NCBI RefSeq assembly: GCF_001039355.2
Contig: NW_019775623.1
Coordinates: 220,045-284,044 of the forward strand
Direction: 5' to 3'
Origin: Lingula anatina
Lineage: Eukaryota; Brachiopoda; Lingulata; Lingulida; Lingulidae
DNA length: 64,000 bases
In this document: positions 14,101 through 24,045 of the stretch, in pieces
How positions within the stretch are numbered: position 1 is the stretch's first letter
Layout of the letters: each line of letters begins with the position of its first letter
Made by a program: the position numbers and the translations under genes
The notes under the pieces: generated by a model
Database searches by the model: none
Told to the model about the DNA's origin: nothing
What the model saw: only the letters and a program-made list of their open reading frames with translations

Positions 14101-17100
14101 GATCGTTCCGAAACCGAGCACTGGACAATTAGTGATGTAGGGCTAAGGCCTATATGTATATGAATAACAGAGCATTTAGGGTTTCTCTAAAATTTAAAAA
14201 AAGGGTTTGTATTAGAAGTTACATATCAGATACGGAGTGTAACTTGACTTGATACTCGTTTTTCTTCTCAATTAGCTTTGTTCCGACTCCATGACTTATT
14301 GCACAAAACATCAACATTAAGTTCTATGCAATGTGATACAGGATACAGGAAAGATGATATTAAAAATTAGAAATTGGAGAGCTAGCTATTCGGGTCAGTT
14401 TAGCAAACAATAGCCCAAGCCGCCTTATCATGAAAGCATAATCCCCCTTGATACTGGAGTTCATAATTACGACATTCTCGTACCCACTGCGGTAACTCCG
14501 ATGTCGTCACGTTGCCGTAAAATGTTACCACATGAAAAGAACGTCTGCTTCATGATTGCTTAACGTCCAAGAGAAAATGGAAAAATGTTTAACTACGGAA
14601 TAATTAAATGCCCACAAGGTCGATGCGATCAGTTTATTTTGTGATCAATCAGGCATTCAATGTGCACATTGCGGACAGATCGTAATTTTTATTTCATTTA
14701 GCATCTAATTAGGCCCATAGACTCTGGGTTTAAATTCAACTTTAAGAACCATATATCCAGGCATTATAAATAGAAAAAAATCAAATAACTTAAACAATGT
14801 CACTTTCTAAAAATATTTTCCGTTCTGCTAAAAATCATTATGCCTCTTTCAATCTGCGAGAGAGAAAAGGGCATTTCGTTGACGGCGACAGCATTTTCTA
14901 TTAAACATTCCAGATCCAAGCTTTGTTTCCCCTAATTTATTACGGAAACTAATACCCCAAGATTTGATACGAGTGTTTGTGTGCCCAGGGTTTGGTAGGG
15001 TGGTAATGTAAATAAACATAAGTAACCCTATCCGCAAACATAAGATAGATAGAAGCGATCTTGAGCCGCGGTGAACTTTAGGACTACGCGTGGGTAGGCT
15101 ATCTTTATGTCATCGAGTAGGCCTATGACAAGACAGCTATGAGGATTGGTGACGGGGCATTCTATTAGGCCTACAAATCTTGGATGTTATATCAATTAAA
15201 ATGCTAAATGAAGATATTAAGAAAACAAATTATGCGGAAACTTCTTATGTATGAAAAATATATCTGAAACCTTTGCATTTTTTTATGCTAAAGTCTCTGT
15301 ACTTTTTCCGTTCCATTCATTATATTCAACCCGAGATTTTGCTACCTTTCAAATGCAACATGTGAATTGGCAGTGCGGATGTTGAAGAGGCCTATATTAA
15401 AGGCACCTTTATTAATTCGTTTGGAAAAAACGGGTCCTTGTCCTGTTCAAAAATATAAGACGGCTTACGATTTCATAGCATAGGCTACACAAAACACTGG
15501 ACCCATTGACGCTTCTGAATCTGAGAGAAAATTCGCTCAGCAAATTCCTAACAATACGTCTTTATATGATTGTTATTTATTACTCAGTTTACCGCCATTT
15601 CGTCCGTTTAGATGTTCCATGCGGATCAAATTTCTTGATCGGTGTTTATTTTGCTTTTATCATCGCAAATACTAAATATGTTTTCAGAAAATAAAAATCA
15701 CAAGTCCGGGCACTGAGAACAGGTAAGGTTGTAATGCAGGTAAACGAAAATAAAGGGAAAGTCAAAGGTGCTTGCGCACCGGCGATGACATTGCTCAGTG
15801 ATTGAGGATGTGCAAATTCTTACATGGGAAAATATACATATTGATGTTCCATTATATTAAAAGCATCCCAGACCTGAAATTACAAATGAATCACTGAAAT
15901 TACAAAATTTTTCCTTGTGCATTTATATTTAATGCATGGAATTTTTTCATCTGTATACTTGTTTTAGAATACATTTGTTTACTTCACGCATGTTCACGGA
16001 AAGTTGTAATAGTTTCAATAACCTCTTTTATGATGATATCACTACATTTATTCTCTGCTATCATATTCATGTTACTATTCGAGTAACGGCGTTCAGAAAG
16101 CAGAAATAACGCCCTGAGGCCGTAAATGGAACTTGGGCGCCAGTAATCAATCTGTCTTTTTTTTAAATTGAAAAGAAAAAAACACCACCACCTCTTTAAA
16201 TCATATCGCTCACTGGAGCCTTGCAAACTTGAGTGGCTTATCCTTACAGAGGTCGCCATTGTCAGCCCTCACGCACTCTTGGACAAGTGCGCATCTTCTA
16301 TTGTACGACATTTTATCACGATGCTCTCTGCGATCGATAGCATGAGCAAAATGGATTGGTGTCGTTTATTGTATCGATGTTGCCAGGCAACGTGACAACA
16401 AATTACATTGATTTGGCGTAATCATTGCAATTTCTGTCAAGGTTTCTATGGATAGAGCGAAGGTGAAATCGACCACGTGAATGGTTGTGTTGACAGCTGA
16501 GAATTATAACGATTTAATTTGTACCTGTTCGGGAAACTTTTCGAGCGTGGAGCGCAATACAATCCTTAAAAAACTTTGGGAGTTCCAAAAGTAGCAGCAG
16601 AAATAATTAGGCAAGTTCCGCCACAGACAGAACGTCTCTTTTCTCTCCCAAAGTCAAACATAATAAACAAACAAATAAATGCTCCCAATTCCTTCTTAAG
16701 TTACCTTAACTACTGTGCATTTTTAAAAATTATTGTTATTATTATTATTTTGGAAACGGTTTGCCATGTTATTATTTCTTTCTTGCTTATATTATTGCAT
16801 ATACAGTATATTATTGCATATACAGTATTTAGTCATTGAAATCAATTTAAATGAGAGCGATCGGATCCGTATGACCCGAAGAAAACCGCATGACCCTTCC
16901 GAGCTCTAGGCCAAACTGAACCATTGACCAAATAAATAACTGTGATCAGGTAAATTAATAATATTGATCAGTTGCTATGACTACAATCCAGTATTTTGGA
17001 TACGGCATTCAGTGAAGATTTAACGCTTCAGATTTTAATTCTGAAATATTCTATTATGAATTATTCCATCGTGATCTTTGTTGTCAAATTAAGGTTCAGT

Positions 17101-20100
17101 CTCTCTGGTTGTGCTTCTTCGCCATTGGTTGTGAACATCCAGGGCAAAGAACGGACCAGGACCACCCATTTTGACACACGCACACACGCACGTGCATGCA
17201 AACGCATGCGCACATCAGTAAAGGCTGCCCAGTCCTGGTCTGCGCTGTTTCGTGTCCTAACATTACCTTTGACGTAATGTCCAATTAACCGGTTTCTTAT
17301 GTATCTTTAATGAAGCGGAGCGATTGAATCAGATTGGATAGACGAAAAGAATAGGCAAACATTTCAATATTGTACGAATGCTTGACGTAAATCGTATGAA
17401 ACTTAATATACGCGAGCATCGCAGGTCAGGGGACGTTGTAAGTTCGCGGTTGGTCCACAAAGGGCAAAGAATCGCTGGTCGCCTGCCTCAACTAGCAAGA
17501 AAACAATCAGATATATACTTGTCTCTTCAACCATTTTACATATGAAATTCATTATGAAGGATTTGTATTTTTTTTTCCTTTTCAAGAATAAAAAAAATGA
17601 TCGATATGCGCCTTGCAAATCAATTGCTAAGTTTCATTTGAAGCGTTTGAAAAGACGGACAAACTTTAAATTATGCCATTGCTCAGCTTCAGTTACTTGT
17701 TTAAGTTTATTAGCTACTTTTGTCATCGTAAAAAACTATTTGAGCCCCTTGCGGGTACTCGCATTAAACATCTTCTTTTAAATGTGTTTTTTTTTCTTCC
17801 AAGTATCAAATGGCAGTAAATATTTTGAAGAAAACAAATCCCGTAGCGGCATTACGTGTGAACTGATTGTTGGATTTGAAAAAGCTAAATAAATCTAAGA
17901 ATGATACGCAAAAAAGAGGATAAATGACTATGATTTGCATCTACATGTACATTATATAGTAGTCTTTATAATCCTATCCTTTCATCAATAAGAATTCTAT
18001 ACCATTATGAAAAAATATATTTTTGAACAAGGACTGTTGGCTTAACAATGTAATTACTACATGCATTTTCTCGGTCATGGTCAGTGACAACCGCCATACC
18101 TAACAAGATAAATCAATTAATCTAAAGGCAGTCGCTTGGACAAAACGCGGTGCATCCGTTTTCTTAATTAAACGCGGTTCTTTGCAGTCGGAGTTTGCGC
18201 AATATCGGGAATGGTCAAATACTTTCGACGTATATGCCCTAGTGTTGGTAACCCCGAGTAAACTAAGCGCAAAAGCCGTGCATAAGTTACACAGAATTAG
18301 GGGGAAGAATCGGTAAATACACGACAAAGTCTGTACTACAAAGGAGATGACACGCTAAGAACATAACTATCAAGGGTCTTTTTCAACATCACTTTCTCAC
18401 CTATCGCGCTCCGTCAACACGGACAGATAATATTGGGCCACTCTATTAAAGCGTGATTGACTTTTCTGTATTAAATGTCTTCCTGACAAACCATTAGTTT
18501 AAAAGGGAGTATTTGTTGATAAACATATTATTAAACAAGCATGCAAAGACCTGACCACGCTGGATCAGAGTGCGCACGTACCGTAAGATTAAGCCACTGG
18601 CAATCATCGGATTAACCCAAATAAAATCATTAGAATATGTGTTCTAATATTAAAAGCTTGGTAAGCGATTTCATTCTTTCGAACTTGGACGAAGAAAACG
18701 TTTTATTCGTCCAAGTTTTAAACGAGGCAGAGAGAGATGAAGCCAATTATCCCTTTTCTGTCTATTTGTTCATTGAATTACTCTTGACTAGTGACTAAAG
18801 TCGTATTTAAACGTTGTCTCGTTATTTGGAGCGGCCTCAAGTTCAAGCCGCTGCTTAAGTACGCATCCACGAACGATTTCTTTTTTTGCGAGGGGGATCA
18901 CTTGTCTGCATCTTTGTATTATAACAAAGACGGAGTAATTTGTTAGCTGATACGTCGAAAATAACGTACTTGAAGTATTTTTTATTGGAGGTCTTCTTTG
19001 TGTCTATGACGTGTTCATTACAGGTGCGCTCACTACACCTGTGTTTAACGCGTATCGTGTAGCATAGCGTACCTTCCTCACAATATGCATCTAGGTGCTC
19101 ACCTTGCACTACAATGGGCGCATACGTTTTTTTTTTTTTTTTTTTTTCTATAGTAAATGAAACGATGACCGGTCACAGAGTGTTTAAACTTACCAGTGGT
19201 CACTACCGATACCATCTCTACATGACCCATTCTGTTAGTAAGCCAAGTTAGTAGTCAACAAATGTGTGCGCGCGTGTGTATGTGTTCGCATGACGGGGTT
19301 GTAGAACGACGTAATTGGAAATTCTATACTGTTGTACATGCAGCGATAGGTTTAGAAGCAGTATGTATTGGTAAAATCTTCGTGATTCCTAGTTGTCTCT
19401 GGTGATATGCTAACTTAAGTGAATCAAAATCCAACGTCGTTAAATAATCTTCAAGTGAATTGGCAAAATATTCTGTGTGTGCGTGCGGATGTGGGTATAT
19501 GCGTGCGCGCGCACGCGCGTGTGTGTGTGTGAGGGAGAGAAAGGGAGAGAGGCGCAAACAAATAAAGTTTCGAGAGGCAATCTCTATCTTGTCGACGGGA
19601 AGATAACTCCATGTCATACCACATCCTCGATGTCAGAAACATCTGATTATTTTCTGTATCAAAATGCCGTCCACTCTAAACTGCTGCCGGCGTATTATGT
19701 TGGCAAACTAAACTCAGGTTGGCAAAGTAAGCACCAGTTGATAGATCGTTATACGGAGGTCAGCTCAGACAAAGATAAAGCTTACTATCTACAGGACGCA
19801 GGACTATCCCTTTTTAAAAAAGATAGCGTCACATTTACTTATATCAATGACCACAAGTGAAAAACTATACAAATGTAAGACGTGTCTTAATATTTAAGTC
19901 CCTTTTCATGTAAATAGTGAAGTTCTGCACTAAAGAATGGCTCTTCGTGGCAAAACGTGCATGCATTGTCATCGATTTTTTTAGTAGGAGCACCTGGAAA
20001 AGCAACAATTCATTGAATTCATTTGGTTTCTACAGTCCACCACCCGTAAAGCGATAGGTAATTTACTGTCCTGATTGCCAAGAAAATGTGATTACATAAA

Positions 20101-21444
20101 AAAAACGCAATTCATATTTATTATTGCTCCGATGTCAGCAACTCGTCTTGAATTGGATATCGTTTAGTTGTTTAAGTATGTAATGCCACAGAGCGTTAAA
20201 CAGTGAACAGTTCTTGAAGCGAAATAAATTGAAACTCTACCGCGAGCGCGCCCGTACTTTGACATGTGAAAAACATTTACATGTCATTTTTTTAATATCA
20301 CATGGGAGAAAAGTTCTTTTAGATTTCTTTTTGATAAGTTTTCTACGGATACTTGCCCTCTTATCTAATCAAGCATGGGCATTTCAGTTGGAACGGAGGC
20401 AGTTGCATGACTGCAAGCTGATAAAATGTCGAGTTATCGGACATAATTTCATACTCAGCAAAGGCGATGTTTTCAGCAGATGTGAATTCACTCTCACCCA
20501 TGCTCTATCAACTGTGTAGTGTGTTTAAAACAAAATTAATATATAAGAAAGGAAGAGAGAAGGACTGGGAAGAAAACGCAATACGACAAGATATTAAACG
20601 AAGATATCTCTTCTTACACACGTTTTACAAATATAAGATTTGGAGCTTTTTTTTTTTGCTTTGATAAAGTGGACCTGAGGAAAAAAAGACATCACTCGAC
20701 ATGTTAATTATTAACATTTTTCCTTTTTGTCAGCCTATCACTTGATCTTGCACGTAAGATATTACACGCCACCATATGTTAGATACTCTCTGCGCACAGT
20801 TGAAGGATTTTCGACCCAATAATTGAAAAGATGATAATAACACTCCCGCCCCCCCCCCCCCCAAAAAAAAAAAAATAATGGAAAATTAGATGAAACAGAT
20901 AAGATCACTTAATCAATCACCACCACACCCGTAAAAAGCTGCAAAGGTCACTCCAGGCCACTGTTTTTCGTTATTTCTTCCTTTTAATATTTCGCTTTTT
21001 TTTTGTCACCTTCACGTTTTGCCGCGCACTTCACTTCTCCATTCTCAAGGCATGCATAGTATCAACACCTCCAATTTTTAGTGAGCCTGTCACGCGAAGG
21101 ACAACATTAACACTATCAGTTTCAATGTTCTACAGTCACCCAAAGGTGGCTGCAAAAGACTGCTGGCAAATGTGAAAGTTTTGACACCTGTTATTTTGAT
21201 ATATTTCCGGCTTATTTTTTTGTAACCGCTCTTTTTTCGGCTATAGGCCTATGTTTTGGATGTCAATAATCGAAAAGTCTAGAACACCAAAGTCGGGATT
21301 AGCAACCATTAATTATAATGACACGCGAACGGAAAACATCCAACATTGTTACTAATGATTAATCTACCTACCTCCATCAGCTAACAGCACGAGAGACACA
21401 GAGAAGGCAAACAGCAGGAGAGCAAAGCGTTGCTGACCGACCAT
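1..21444 (-). CDS. PKHD1L1: Fibrocystin-L-like protein (PKHD1L1 type), N-terminal part, gene span
   Basis: Eleven exons on the minus strand join in consistent phase (874 nt, about 291 codons), at 21372-21444, 5624-5707, 4926-5049, 4433-4529, 3824-3881, 3481-3568, 2803-2859, 2021-2088, 1522-1561, 1125-1195 and 550-663. The product starts with a signal peptide (residues 1-24), then an IPT/TIG domain opening [20 protein letters not shown], a second opening [20 protein letters not shown], and a third opening [20 protein letters not shown]. This order, with the LYLIQTYA linker before the third domain, resembles fibrocystin-L, a very large type I membrane protein with an extracellular array of IPT/TIG, G8 and parallel beta-helix repeats. 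The remaining domains and the membrane anchor lie past position 1. Family assignment is from recalled motif spacing, not a search. PKHD1 itself is the main alternative. The first intron is 15.7 kb; other introns are short and microsatellite-rich. Confidence 0.85.
550..663 (-). CDS. PKHD1L1: PKHD1L1-like exon 11: third IPT/TIG domain, first half
   Basis: Acceptor TCTCAG before 663, donor GTGGGT after 550, 114 nt, phase 1 to 1. Codes for [20 protein letters not shown] then [19 protein letters not shown] (residues about 254-292), a clear IPT/TIG opening. The gene continues to the left of the window; I see no further exon in 1-549. Confidence 0.9.
1008..1042. repeat. (CA)n microsatellite
   Basis: Uninterrupted CA dinucleotides in the intron between exons 10 and 11 of the fibrocystin-L-like gene. 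Confidence 0.95.
1125..1195 (-). CDS. PKHD1L1: PKHD1L1-like exon 10
   Basis: Acceptor TTTTAG before 1195, donor GTAAAT after 1125, 71 nt, phase 2 to 1. Codes for [20 protein letters not shown] then QTYAG (residues about 230-254), a linker between the second and third IPT domains. Confidence 0.85.
1227..1300. repeat. (AT)n microsatellite
   Basis: About 37 AT dinucleotides without interruption, in the intron between exons 9 and 10. It starts about 30 bases upstream of the exon 10 acceptor (minus strand). Confidence 0.95.
1522..1561 (-). CDS. PKHD1L1: PKHD1L1-like exon 9
   Basis: Acceptor TTTTAG before 1561, donor GTAAGT after 1522, 40 nt, phase 1 to 2. Codes for [13 protein letters not shown] (residues about 217-230). 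Very short, but the phase fits both neighbours and both splice sites are strong. Confidence 0.8.
2021..2088 (-). CDS. PKHD1L1: PKHD1L1-like exon 8
   Basis: Acceptor TACAG before 2088, donor GTAAGA after 2021, 68 nt, phase 2 to 1. Codes for [20 protein letters not shown] then YIG (residues about 194-217), with the C..C pair expected to be a disulfide in an extracellular domain. Confidence 0.85.
2427..2782. mobile_element. Miniature inverted-repeat element flanked by TTAA, copy 1
   Basis: 24-base perfect terminal inverted repeats at 2428-2451 and 2758-2781 contain TTAAAGGGATAATAACTC and its reverse complement, so TTAA sits at both outer edges as expected for a TTAA target-site duplication. Inside, a perfect 26-base palindrome occupies 2574-2599 (centre TCTTAAGA). 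No coding capacity. A second, diverged copy is at 6002-6294. Superfamily (piggyBac-like or another TTAA-targeting group) is an inference. Confidence 0.75.
2803..2859 (-). CDS. PKHD1L1: PKHD1L1-like exon 7
   Basis: Acceptor TATCAG before 2859, donor GTAAGA after 2803, 57 nt, phase 2 to 2. Codes for [20 protein letters not shown] (residues about 175-194). The TTAA-flanked miniature element (2427-2782) ends only about 20 bases past its donor in the intron. Confidence 0.82.
3481..3568 (-). CDS. PKHD1L1: PKHD1L1-like exon 6: second IPT/TIG domain
   Basis: Acceptor TTTTCAG before 3568, donor GTAAGA after 3481, 88 nt, phase 1 to 2. Codes for [20 protein letters not shown] then GDGNPVLR (residues about 146-175). 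This exon is required: exon 5 joined directly to exon 7 would hit a stop, and including it restores the frame. Confidence 0.88.
3619..3815. repeat. Compound (GT)n/(GA)n microsatellite
   Basis: GT runs, a GA run, a second GT block, a GA-rich block, a third GT block and a last GA block follow each other. It fills most of the intron between exons 5 and 6 of the fibrocystin-L-like gene. It is open in several frames, which creates spurious short reading frames. Confidence 0.95.
3824..3881 (-). CDS. PKHD1L1: PKHD1L1-like exon 5: start of second IPT/TIG domain
   Basis: Acceptor TTTTAG before 3881, donor GTGAGT after 3824, 58 nt, phase 0 to 1. Codes for [20 protein letters not shown] (residues 127-146), the 'P.I..I....GPPG' opening of the second domain. 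The donor is followed in the transcript by a long TC/CA microsatellite. Confidence 0.88.
4433..4529 (-). CDS. PKHD1L1: PKHD1L1-like exon 4: end of first IPT/TIG domain
   Basis: Acceptor TCTAG before 4529, donor GTGAGT after 4433, 97 nt, phase 2 to 0. Codes for [20 protein letters not shown] then [12 protein letters not shown] (residues about 94-126); the LPGDYSFSV segment resembles the 'MPEG.Y.V.V' strand expected late in an IPT domain. Confidence 0.9.
4926..5049 (-). CDS. PKHD1L1: PKHD1L1-like exon 3: first IPT/TIG domain, middle
   Basis: Acceptor CCAG before 5049, donor GTAAGT after 4926, 124 nt, phase 1 to 2. Codes for [20 protein letters not shown] and onward to SISVTYR (residues about 53-94). 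A 176-base gap (5205-5380) lies in the intron between this exon and exon 2; the frame is kept without any exon hidden in the gap. Confidence 0.85.
5205..5380. other. Assembly gap (176 N)
   Basis: Run of N directly followed by a 34-base C homopolymer, a run of A and GAAA repeats (5381-5455). Low-complexity sequence probably caused the break. It lies within the intron between exons 2 and 3 of the fibrocystin-L-like gene. Confidence 0.98.
5624..5707 (-). CDS. PKHD1L1: PKHD1L1-like exon 2: first IPT/TIG domain, first half
   Basis: Acceptor TTTCAG before 5707, donor GTGAGT after 5624, 84 nt, phase 1 to 1. Codes for [19 protein letters not shown] then TKFYLFGTF (residues about 25-53): the V..V.P..G...GGT....G.F signature of an IPT/TIG strand pair. 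Confidence 0.9.
6002..6294. mobile_element. Miniature TTAA-flanked element, copy 2 (diverged)
   Basis: Starts TTAAAGGGATGA and ends GCTATCCCTTTAA, with internal sequence parallel to the element at 2427-2782: both have a stretch like 'TTTTCC-GG-GTAAAC-ACAATTT-CCCAT' followed by 'TTTAATGAAT' and 'ACATTCAAAGT'. A poly-T run near the left end and base changes mark it as the older copy. Confidence 0.65.
8123..8150. repeat. (TC)n microsatellite
   Basis: TC dinucleotides in the first intron of the fibrocystin-L-like gene. Confidence 0.9.
10351..10405 (+). repeat. 55-base dispersed repeat, copy 1
   Basis: Aligns without gaps to 16956-17010: both contain TAATAATATTGATCAGTTGC, then a 'GACTAC' box and 'AGTATTTTGGA' before 'CATTC'. 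Origin unknown; probably a fragment of a mobile element. Confidence 0.65.
10531..10730. repeat. CT-rich low-complexity tracts
   Basis: Two pyrimidine-rich tracts (about 10531-10630 and 10674-10720) made of CTCTC and CCCT runs, in the first intron. Confidence 0.85.
11106..11146. repeat. (TC)n microsatellite
   Basis: TC dinucleotide run of about 40 bases in the first intron. Confidence 0.9.
11870..12470. repeat. Diverged tandem repeat, about 185-base period
   Basis: Three full copies and part of a fourth recur at spacings of about 182, 188 and 190 bases. Each has a 'GTGA/AAAG/AGGT' block, a 'GAGCTCGTAG'-like box (11900, 12082, 12270) and 'GTCAAGGA' or similar. Old and noncoding. Confidence 0.6.
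13091..13178. repeat. Imperfect inverted repeat (hairpin)
   Basis: Arm AAGCTTTTGGCCCTAGGCCT at 13091 pairs with AAGGCCCAGAGGCCGAAAGC at 13157, with few mismatches and a loop of about 45 bases. Could be a small transposon remnant. Confidence 0.55.
16956..17010 (+). repeat. 55-base dispersed repeat, copy 2
   Basis: Ungapped match to 10351-10405 with scattered substitutions, about 6.6 kb away in the same intron and orientation. Confidence 0.65.
21372..21444 (-). CDS. PKHD1L1: PKHD1L1-like exon 1: start codon and signal peptide
   Basis: ATG at 21444-21442 opens [20 protein letters not shown] followed by LADG: short polar N-terminus, a hydrophobic core of about 15 residues and small residues before the expected cleavage site. 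Exon ends GATGGAG with donor GTAGGT, phase 1. It joins in frame to the exon at 5707, the only downstream exon that continues into an IPT domain. Confidence 0.85.
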
Positions 21445-21490
21445 AGCGTCAACGGCTATCTGTAGGATGAGGTCACAATGTAGCGAAGTC

Positions 21491-21530
21491 TATTTAAACT
21501 ATCGTTAAGCAAACCTTTGACCTTGCGCAC
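21491..21530 (-). promoter_or_regulatory. Possible core promoter of the fibrocystin-L-like gene
   Basis: On the minus strand, AGTTTAAATAGA (21491-21500) is a TATA-like box about 50 bases before the ATG at 21444. Just upstream, AAGGTCAAAGGTTT (about 21511-21524) resembles a nuclear-receptor direct repeat with one-base spacing (second half-site imperfect). No transcript evidence; the 5' UTR would be very short. Confidence 0.3.
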
Positions 21531-21736
21531 GACGGCACAATGCACCTTCGCTATTGTAAGGCCGTATGCCCATTTGAATCTTTTGTGTACATCTATGGCC
21601 AATATAAGCTAGGGTTTTTTTACGTGGTGTGCCAAAAATTCTAGAACACTTAGTACAGTTAGGCGCAAAATCAATTGCGAACCTTCGGATTCCGCTTCTT
21701 GCACGGTAATAGCACAAAATCAATCACTAGTTTGAT

Positions 21737-22685
21737 CCGGGTTTGCATGGTCGCGCAGCTTTTAAATGTGCAGCATTCAATATGGAGGTCGGGAAATAAG
21801 GAAATTATTTAGAATTTACGCGTAAATGATGAAATGCACGTAATTTACACTCGTGACGAAACAAACGTTTTTAACCAAATATATGCAAAATGAAAAGAGT
21901 CGAATTAAGGAAAACGTGGTTCACAAACATCATTGTTTTACTTAATTGTAAAGCTATAAAGGGCTTATAAATTATTCTGCAAAACAATCCAAATTAACAA
22001 CATTTCTGAAACCCCCTGTTGTGGTGACGTCACAATGTCAGTGAATGTTTGATCAATAGGTAAACCTTTGAGTTTAATTTTAAGTATACAAAAATACTGT
22101 ATTTAAAAAATGACAAATGCCCTCTAGGCTCTTTGCGGAGGCAGGTGGGTCGATTACAAAGAAAGTAAATAGACTGTTTACAGAGTAATGTTTTATGAAA
22201 AAATAAGTTACTGTAACACGTACAAATGCCCTTTTGTGCGAAAGTTGCAGACAGGTGTTGAAAAGAAAGTTGGCTCGTTATTTACAAAGAGTTCGGTGCA
22301 CGCTGCGGTTTGACATTGAGATAGAGTCTGCGCTCATTAGATGCAACTTTTGGAACTAGCTAAAACCGCAATTCAAGAGGGTGGGGACTGGAAGGAGGGG
22401 TAGGAAAAAAGATTAGGGTGGATTTTACCAATGCGGGTTTCACGACCTGAGTTTCAGGTCTGTTCAAAACGCTCCTGTTAGCGTTAACCAAACCCGTGCT
22501 CGACTGCACTGGACAGCTAGATTCCCCTATAGCTTGCAAGGCTTAAAACCTCATCTGAAAAGAGTAAATCCCCTGTTTTCACCGGGCTTCCGATCACTTA
22601 GAGAAGGAATTTTGGTCCACTCTCACAAATGTCACAAAAGAAGATGCTGCAATATTACATATATAAAGTACATTAACACTGGTGC
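21737..22685 (+). repeat. Direct duplication, copy 1 (about 949 bases)
   Basis: From CCGGGTTTGCATGG to ACATTAACACTGGTGC, nearly identical to 23098-24045 (offset 1361). A single N follows at 22686. Begins about 290 bases upstream of the fibrocystin-L-like start codon. No coding content. Confidence 0.95.
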
Positions 22686-22686
22686 N

Positions 22687-23097
22687 TTCAAATTACAACA
22701 AATGTGCCAATGTATCCTCCATTTTACATACTACAAGATCACAGACATGTACCCAAAAAAAAATAAGATTTATAAAGTTTTATGATGGGGGAGTCAAATT
22801 TTCATGGGGGAGTCAGATTTTCATTATGTGCTCATTTTTAATTTTCTTATTTTTTCATTAAAATTTTCACTGCAAACTACAAAAAATGTGCCAGTCTATC
22901 CTCCTTTTTACATACTACAAGATCACAGTCATATACTCAAATAAAATAAGATGTATGAACTTTTGTGGAGGGGGAGTCAAATTTTCATGGGGGGAGTCAC
23001 ATTTTCATTATGAAAATCTGACTGGGGAGTCACATTTTCATAATGAAAATCTGACTGGGGAGTCACATTTTCATGGGAGTCACATTTTCATGTTACA
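22687..23097 (+). repeat. Short tandem repeats between the duplication copies
   Basis: Two copies of a segment with 'TGTGCCA.T.TATCCTCC.TTTTACATACTACAAGATCACAG' (from about 22702 and 22888; about 180 bases apart), each followed by repeated 'GGGGGAGTCAAATTTTCAT' units. Near 23000-23090 a unit of about 36 bases, with GGGGAGTCACATTTTCAT and ATGAAAATCTGACT, repeats head to tail. Confidence 0.75.
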
Positions 23098-24045
23098 CCG
23101 GGTTTGCATGGTCGCGCAGCTTTTAAATGTGCAGCATTCAATATGGAGGTCGGGAAATAAGGAAATTATTTAGAATTTACGCGTAAATGATGAAATGCAC
23201 GTAATTTACACTCGTGACGAAACAAACGTTTTTAACCAAATATATGCAAAATGAAAAGAGTCGAATTAAGGAAAACGTGGTTCACAAACATCATTGTTTT
23301 ACTTAATTGTAAAGCTATAAAGGGCTTATAAATTATTCTGCAAAACAATCCAAATTAACAACATTTCTGAAACCCCCTGTTGTGGTGACGTCACAATGTC
23401 AGTGAATGTTTGATCAATAGGTAAACCTTTGAGTTTAATTTTAAGTATACAAAAATACTGTATTTAAAAAATGACAAATGCCCTCTAGGCTCTTTGCCGA
23501 GGCAGGTGGGTCGATTACAAAGAAAGTAAATAGACTGTTTACAGAGTAATGTTTTATGAAAAAATAAGTTACTGTAACACGTACAAATGCCCTTTTGTGC
23601 GAAAGTTGCAGACAGGTGTTGAAAAGAAAGTTGGCTCGTTATTTACAAAGAGTTCGGTGCACGCTGCGGTTTGACATTGAGATAGAGTCTGCGCTCATTA
23701 GATGCAACTTTTGGAACTAGCTAAAACCGCAATTGAAGAGGGTGGGGATTGGAAGGAGGGGTAGGAAAAAAGATTAGGGTGGATTTTAACAATGCGGGTT
23801 TCACGACCTGAGTTTCAGGTCTGTTCAAAACGCTTCTGTTAGCGTTAACCAAACCCGTGCTCGACTGCACTGGACAGCTACATTCCCCTATAGCTTGCAT
23901 GGCTTAAAACCTCATCTGGAAAGAGTAAATCCCCTGTTTTCAACGGGCTTCCGATCACTCAGAGAACAAATTTTGGTCCACTCTCACAAATGTCACAAAA
24001 GAAGATGATGCGATATTTAATATAAAGTACATTAACACTGGTGCA
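23098..24045 (+). repeat. Direct duplication, copy 2 (about 948 bases)
   Basis: Copy of 21737-22685 with few substitutions, for example TTTGCGGAGG versus TTTGCCGAGG and TTCAAGAGGG versus TTGAAGAGGG. Ends where the sequences diverge after GGTGC. Confidence 0.95.

Larger units (their letters stand above)
5708..21371. other. First intron of the fibrocystin-L-like gene (15.7 kb)
   Basis: Separates the signal-peptide exon from the IPT exons. I found no second gene or convincing extra exon on either strand; short open frames lack homology signals and splice context. Contents: TTAA element copy 2 (6002-6294), CT-rich tracts (8123-8150, 10531-10730, 11106-11146), a diverged tandem repeat (11870-12470), an imperfect hairpin (13091-13178), and a 55-base repeat present twice (10351-10405, 16956-17010). 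Confidence 0.6.

Noticed and set aside
19477-19860. 127-codon plus-strand frame inside the first intron
   Set aside because: Begins in a GT/GC-rich simple repeat; the rest matches no family I know and has no splice or promoter context. Could not be excluded, but not supported.
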